This document shows positions 60,901 to 64,000 of a stretch of 64,000 nucleotides of DNA, one piece after another; the stretch's first letter is position 1; each line of letters starts with the position of its first letter. The position numbers and the translations under genes are program-made. This DNA comes from Allium sativum (Eukaryota; Streptophyta; Magnoliopsida; Asparagales; Amaryllidaceae). The notes beneath the pieces are model-generated. The model did no database searches. It saw nothing but the letters and a program-made list of their open reading frames with translations, and was not told where the DNA came from. Where the stretch lies: the NCBI GenBank assembly GCA_030737875.1, contig CM060915.1, forward strand, positions 901,844,177-901,908,176, in the 5' to 3' direction.

Positions 60901-61925
60901 GCTGGTGGCTCTTTCTCAATGGCTCCAAGTGCACTTCTGTCAACCACCAAAGGATCAACATCAAGTGGTGCCACATAGATGGCGACTTAAGGTATGACCA
61001 CTTACTTGATGCGAACAATATAATGGTAGCACGAACGAGAATTATCGATCCTTATCTCAATGTGTTTGTATTTCGGGAGAAGGAGCGACGACTGGGAAAG
61101 AGACAACGATGACCGCCGTAACTGAGACAGTTGTATACACCTACAAAAGGCAGATGGAAGAGGAGAATGGGTTCCTCGCATGCTTTGGCATGGAGACGGG
61201 AGGGTTTGGACCAGCCGACCTAGACAAAGTGCTTTCGAAAGGAAAGGTCCCAATAGGTGGGGATGCATAAGTCATAAAAGACACAAAGCAGCTAGAAAGT
61301 CCATGCATGAGCTTGTTGAGGAACAGAAAGCCCGGCTGCTTATGAAGTCCGAGGAACTTGAGGCAAAGTAGAAAACAGACGAAGAAGCCAATATCATAGC
61401 CCAAAATGAAGCGAGGATAATGCCTAAGGAGGAAGCCCAGGCTAACGTACAGGATGAGGCTCAGAAGAATGGTGAGTTCGAGTCCTTCCAAAAGCAAATG
61501 GAGGCAAAGTTGAAGAAAATGAAGGTCATGGAAGCACTGAGCTGAAGGCGGGACATACGGCAACAAGAAAGGCTGAGATGGAGGCTAGGAAAGCCCGTAA
61601 AGAGACGGTAAAGCCGAAAGCTACCGTGGCCCTTTTCGAAGCCTTCCCTATTCTACTAAAGGAGGTTCTCCCCAAAGAAGACGTAGCGGACGTCACCAAA
61701 ATACCGAGCAAGGAAGAAGGTGAAGGTGAATGGTGGACCTTCCGGCAACTCTAGGAGGAGGTTACGAGTTCAAACCTAATTCCTTGGCGACTCCACCGAA
61801 TGAACATAAATCTGGGAGTAGGGAGTTAAAGAGGAAGGGAAAGAAACAAAAGAAGAAGTATGAGTCATCCGAGACCAATCTTGAGAAAAAGAATGGGAAC
61901 AAGGGCGTGTTTTTTAAGTAGCTGT
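57985..61925 (+). pseudogene. decayed coding-like region with coiled-coil segments, possibly an old retroelement ORF
   Basis: Broken plus-strand frames follow one another: 57992-58198, 58179-58556, 58928-59206, 59359-59610, 59869-60108, then fragments to 61921. The first part has an aromatic segment (YISSYWSRRNF). Later parts are rich in Glu, Lys, Arg and Leu with heptad-like spacing (for example VEILSLKDNINIERDSLMKR near 59950 and EELEAK near 61350), and a basic tail lies near 61850 (KRKGKKQKKK). The order 'N-terminal aromatic domain, low-complexity acidic linker, long coiled coil' recalls accessory ORFs of some plant gypsy elements (putative gypsy-type transposon family). I cannot confirm that. 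Stops and frameshifts make it non-functional. It may instead be an old host gene fragment. Confidence 0.35.
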
Positions 61926-62051
61926 GTAGATAAGTTTTTTTTTTGGCAGACCGATGAAATGTGCGAGTACAACCCTCGTAATTTTGGAGGCACGATGTGG
62001 TTGTGATGTACATCATGTCGCCTATAAAATCTTTTAATTTTTTTGTATGTG

Positions 62052-62057
62052 AATAAA
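62052..62057 (+). terminator. possible poly(A) signal downstream of the decayed ORF region
   Basis: AATAAA in a T-rich stretch about 130 bp after the basic tail at 61921. Its position suits a 3' end, but the motif is common in AT-rich DNA. Confidence 0.25.
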
Positions 62058-62099
62058 AGTTTATTTTCTTCCATCAGAAGTTATTCCAAGTGTTCAAAC

Positions 62100-63029
62100 A
62101 CTCTTTACACATTCCAGCACTGTACTCATGTAAGTTAGCTTGATGTCACACTTAGACTTCGAGTTTGTTGGAGGAGCATTGAGACCTCGGGAAATCAAGG
62201 ACAGACTGGGGGAACACGAGAACTTAAATCGAGTACAAAGGGATACGAATCCTTGGCTTCATATCCTGAGGACTTGGCCAACTTCTCATGTCCCTTCGGG
62301 ACTTGATGATTGTACTGTTTTATTTGGTCTTGAGTTTGGGTCTATACGCTAGGGTTGTTTGGGCATTGGTGGAAGGTTAATAGTTTTAGAGACCTAAATT
62401 TTTAGCCTGGGTAAGCCTTGCTACGAGGTGGATGTGTTTCTAAGACAGTTTCTCCACTAGTTGCGGTGAGGATGATTCCAGTCCAGGAACTGGCAAGGAT
62501 CCTCCTCGGATCCTACAAAGGCTAAGCCAGTGTAGGAATTAGTAGAGGGCTACCACTGGTCCCACGTACTTACCAAGTTATTCTCAATTCTAGGTCAACT
62601 CTACAAGTTTTGATAGTCATATGACGTCACGTGATAGGATTGAGGTTTAAGTTGAACGTAACACAGTTGATTGTCGTACTATTCGAAAAGTGGAACCATT
62701 CGGACCAACCACTAGTACACATACACAAAATATGGATATGTGAGTTGCCGATCTTAGGGGTCTAGCTCGTAATCCAGTTACATAGTAATCGTGATTCGAT
62801 CTAGGCGCTGTTTTGGTGGTCGACGATGATCATGGTTTTAGCTCTAAGGCTAAAAGTCATCGTCGCGTCACATGGCGCTTGTATGTAACAAACCTTAGCA
62901 TTGGGTGATGTTGCGGATAGCTTCTGTGGTGCTAGGACTTCAATTTTATACCATCTTCTCTTCGCGACGGGTTTGGTCCCAAATGGTCACTCCATGGTGG
63001 CGAGGAAGACGGTAATGGTGAGGATGTAA
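62100..63029. other. right flank, possible second copy of an old repeat, no gene
   Basis: About 62590-62890 shows scattered similarity to 520-655 joined to 57508-57740. If real, the two would be highly diverged LTRs of an element holding the coiled-coil region. No credible ORF. Confidence 0.35.
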
Positions 63030-63470
63030 AGAGTGGTGGAGGACTAGTGCCCCCTGGACCTGCCCTTGAATGAGCCTCTAGTAGTGCTTCCCGACATGCC
63101 TCAGTCAACTAGAGGGTTTCCAAAACTCAGTGGGAGGAAAATAGTTACGATGCAATGAAGAGGAGGTGCCTCTTGGAGAAGAGGGTTTGCTTCCCATTCT
63201 CCTGTTGACCCCAACGAGGGAGACAAAGGTGGGAACAATTCGCAAGCCAGTATCTCCAACGGCGAGCTTAGAGACCACTACATTGTTGTAGACGCTTGTG
63301 GGACTGGTGCAGGACTAGCGCCCCCGGCACGCTTCCAGATGGACCTCCAGTAATGCTTCCTGACTTGGCCCCAGCAAACTGGAGGGTGATCGAAGCTTAA
63401 AGGGAGGGAAAAGCCCATAACACAACTAAGAGAAGGGGCCTCTCGAAGAAGGGAGCTCACTTTTGTGAGT
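63030..63470. repeat. diverged tandem duplication of about 265 bp
   Basis: Two blocks, from about 63035 and about 63300, share 'ggactag(t/c)gccccc', '(t/c)cagtaatgcttcc(t/c)gac', 'aactggagggt' and a purine-rich tail 'agaaggggcctctcgaagaag'. Identity is moderate. Confidence 0.55.
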
Positions 63471-64000
63471 TGGTAGCTCCAATTGCGACTTTAAGTCCGT
63501 TGCGTCATGATAATTGTTGGTCTAACGCTCTAGTGTATCTCGTACTTTTCGAGAATTGTACTCGTGCAAAAACACTTGACGTTGCACTAAGTTCTGTGTC
63601 AGTAGGAACTCCACTCTCGAGAACTTGAGTTGTGCGGAGTTAGGATGATTTAGTACCAATAGAACGAACAGAGTATGCCTATGAGTACATTGGTCCTCTA
63701 GATCTATTGATTTTTTGGGTCATGATTCCAACAGACCGCTGCCAGAGAATGCCTAAGCGCACATAGGCCGGGCTAAATCCGTTGGGCTTAGTGAATTCAC
63801 GATAGCAGTGCTTCGTACATCCATATGCGAATCTCGAAAGCCGAGTCTAATGTTTGTAAACTTCATAAGAGTTGTAGCTAAGTTGATTACAAGTCAATCA
63901 TAACCCATCCGACAGAGTTATATAACTTGAGATGACATAACTTGGAAATGGATACAACTAAATTAGTACAAAAAATGACCCAATTAAGATGAGTCATAAG
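63471..64000. other. window end, nothing recognised
   Basis: No ORF over 60 codons with any resemblance and no LTR ends. Confidence 0.6.

Noticed and set aside
1..64000. Bacterial-type operons, phage genes, tRNA or rRNA genes
   Set aside because: No ribosome-binding-site-led gene runs, no cloverleaf with a CCA-type acceptor and no rRNA core sequences were noticed. The only tRNA-related signals are the primer-binding sites.

Overview
This is plant nuclear DNA made almost entirely of nested LTR retrotransposons. I found no intact host gene, tRNA, rRNA or CRISPR array. The plant assignment rests on Ty3/gypsy elements of chromovirus (Tekay/Del-like) type, with fused gag-pol, a C-terminal chromodomain, a primer-binding site matching initiator-Met tRNA, and long LTRs starting TGTAAC. 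The nesting suggests a large, repeat-rich angiosperm genome. The species cannot be told from the sequence.

Layout: five elements can be delimited by LTR ends, primer-binding site, polypurine tract and 5-bp target-site duplications (TSDs). E1 (minus strand, 656-57502, TSD ACACA) is the outer shell. Its left (3') LTR is split by E2 (plus, 2113-12082, TSD TATGT). Its internal part is 14433-17593. Its right (5') LTR is split by E3 (minus, 19453-34794, TSD TTAGT) and by E4 (plus, 34929-55659, TSD CTGGA). The 3' LTR of E4 is split by E5 (plus, 43836-53913, TSD ATATT). With the insertions removed, the E1 LTRs are about 3.80 and 3.82 kb and the E4 LTRs about 4.33 and 4.33 kb, which independently confirms the reconstruction.

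Coding content: E2 keeps a full-length gag-pol frame broken only by three in-frame TAG codons. E3 keeps a near-complete gag-pol with two TAG codons and one 1-nt frameshift. E1 and E4 are related copies in opposite orientation. Both have lost most of the gag capsid region and all of reverse transcriptase/RNase H, so they look like a non-autonomous line whose LTRs exceed the internal region. E5 is a different lineage with 720-bp LTRs, 8.6 kb inside, no pol, and one gag-like fragment near its 3' end. None can encode its own transposition as it stands; E2 is the closest.

The flanks (1-655 and 57508-64000) were contiguous before E1 inserted. They hold a decayed plus-strand coding-like region (about 57.98-61.92 kb) with charged, coiled-coil-like segments, bordered by what may be two very diverged copies of one repeat. 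This could be the trace of a still older element. The LTRs carry many element-specific tandem arrays (90, 67, about 115 and 247 bp) and CpG-containing short-motif tracts, which are the most unusual structural features of the window.
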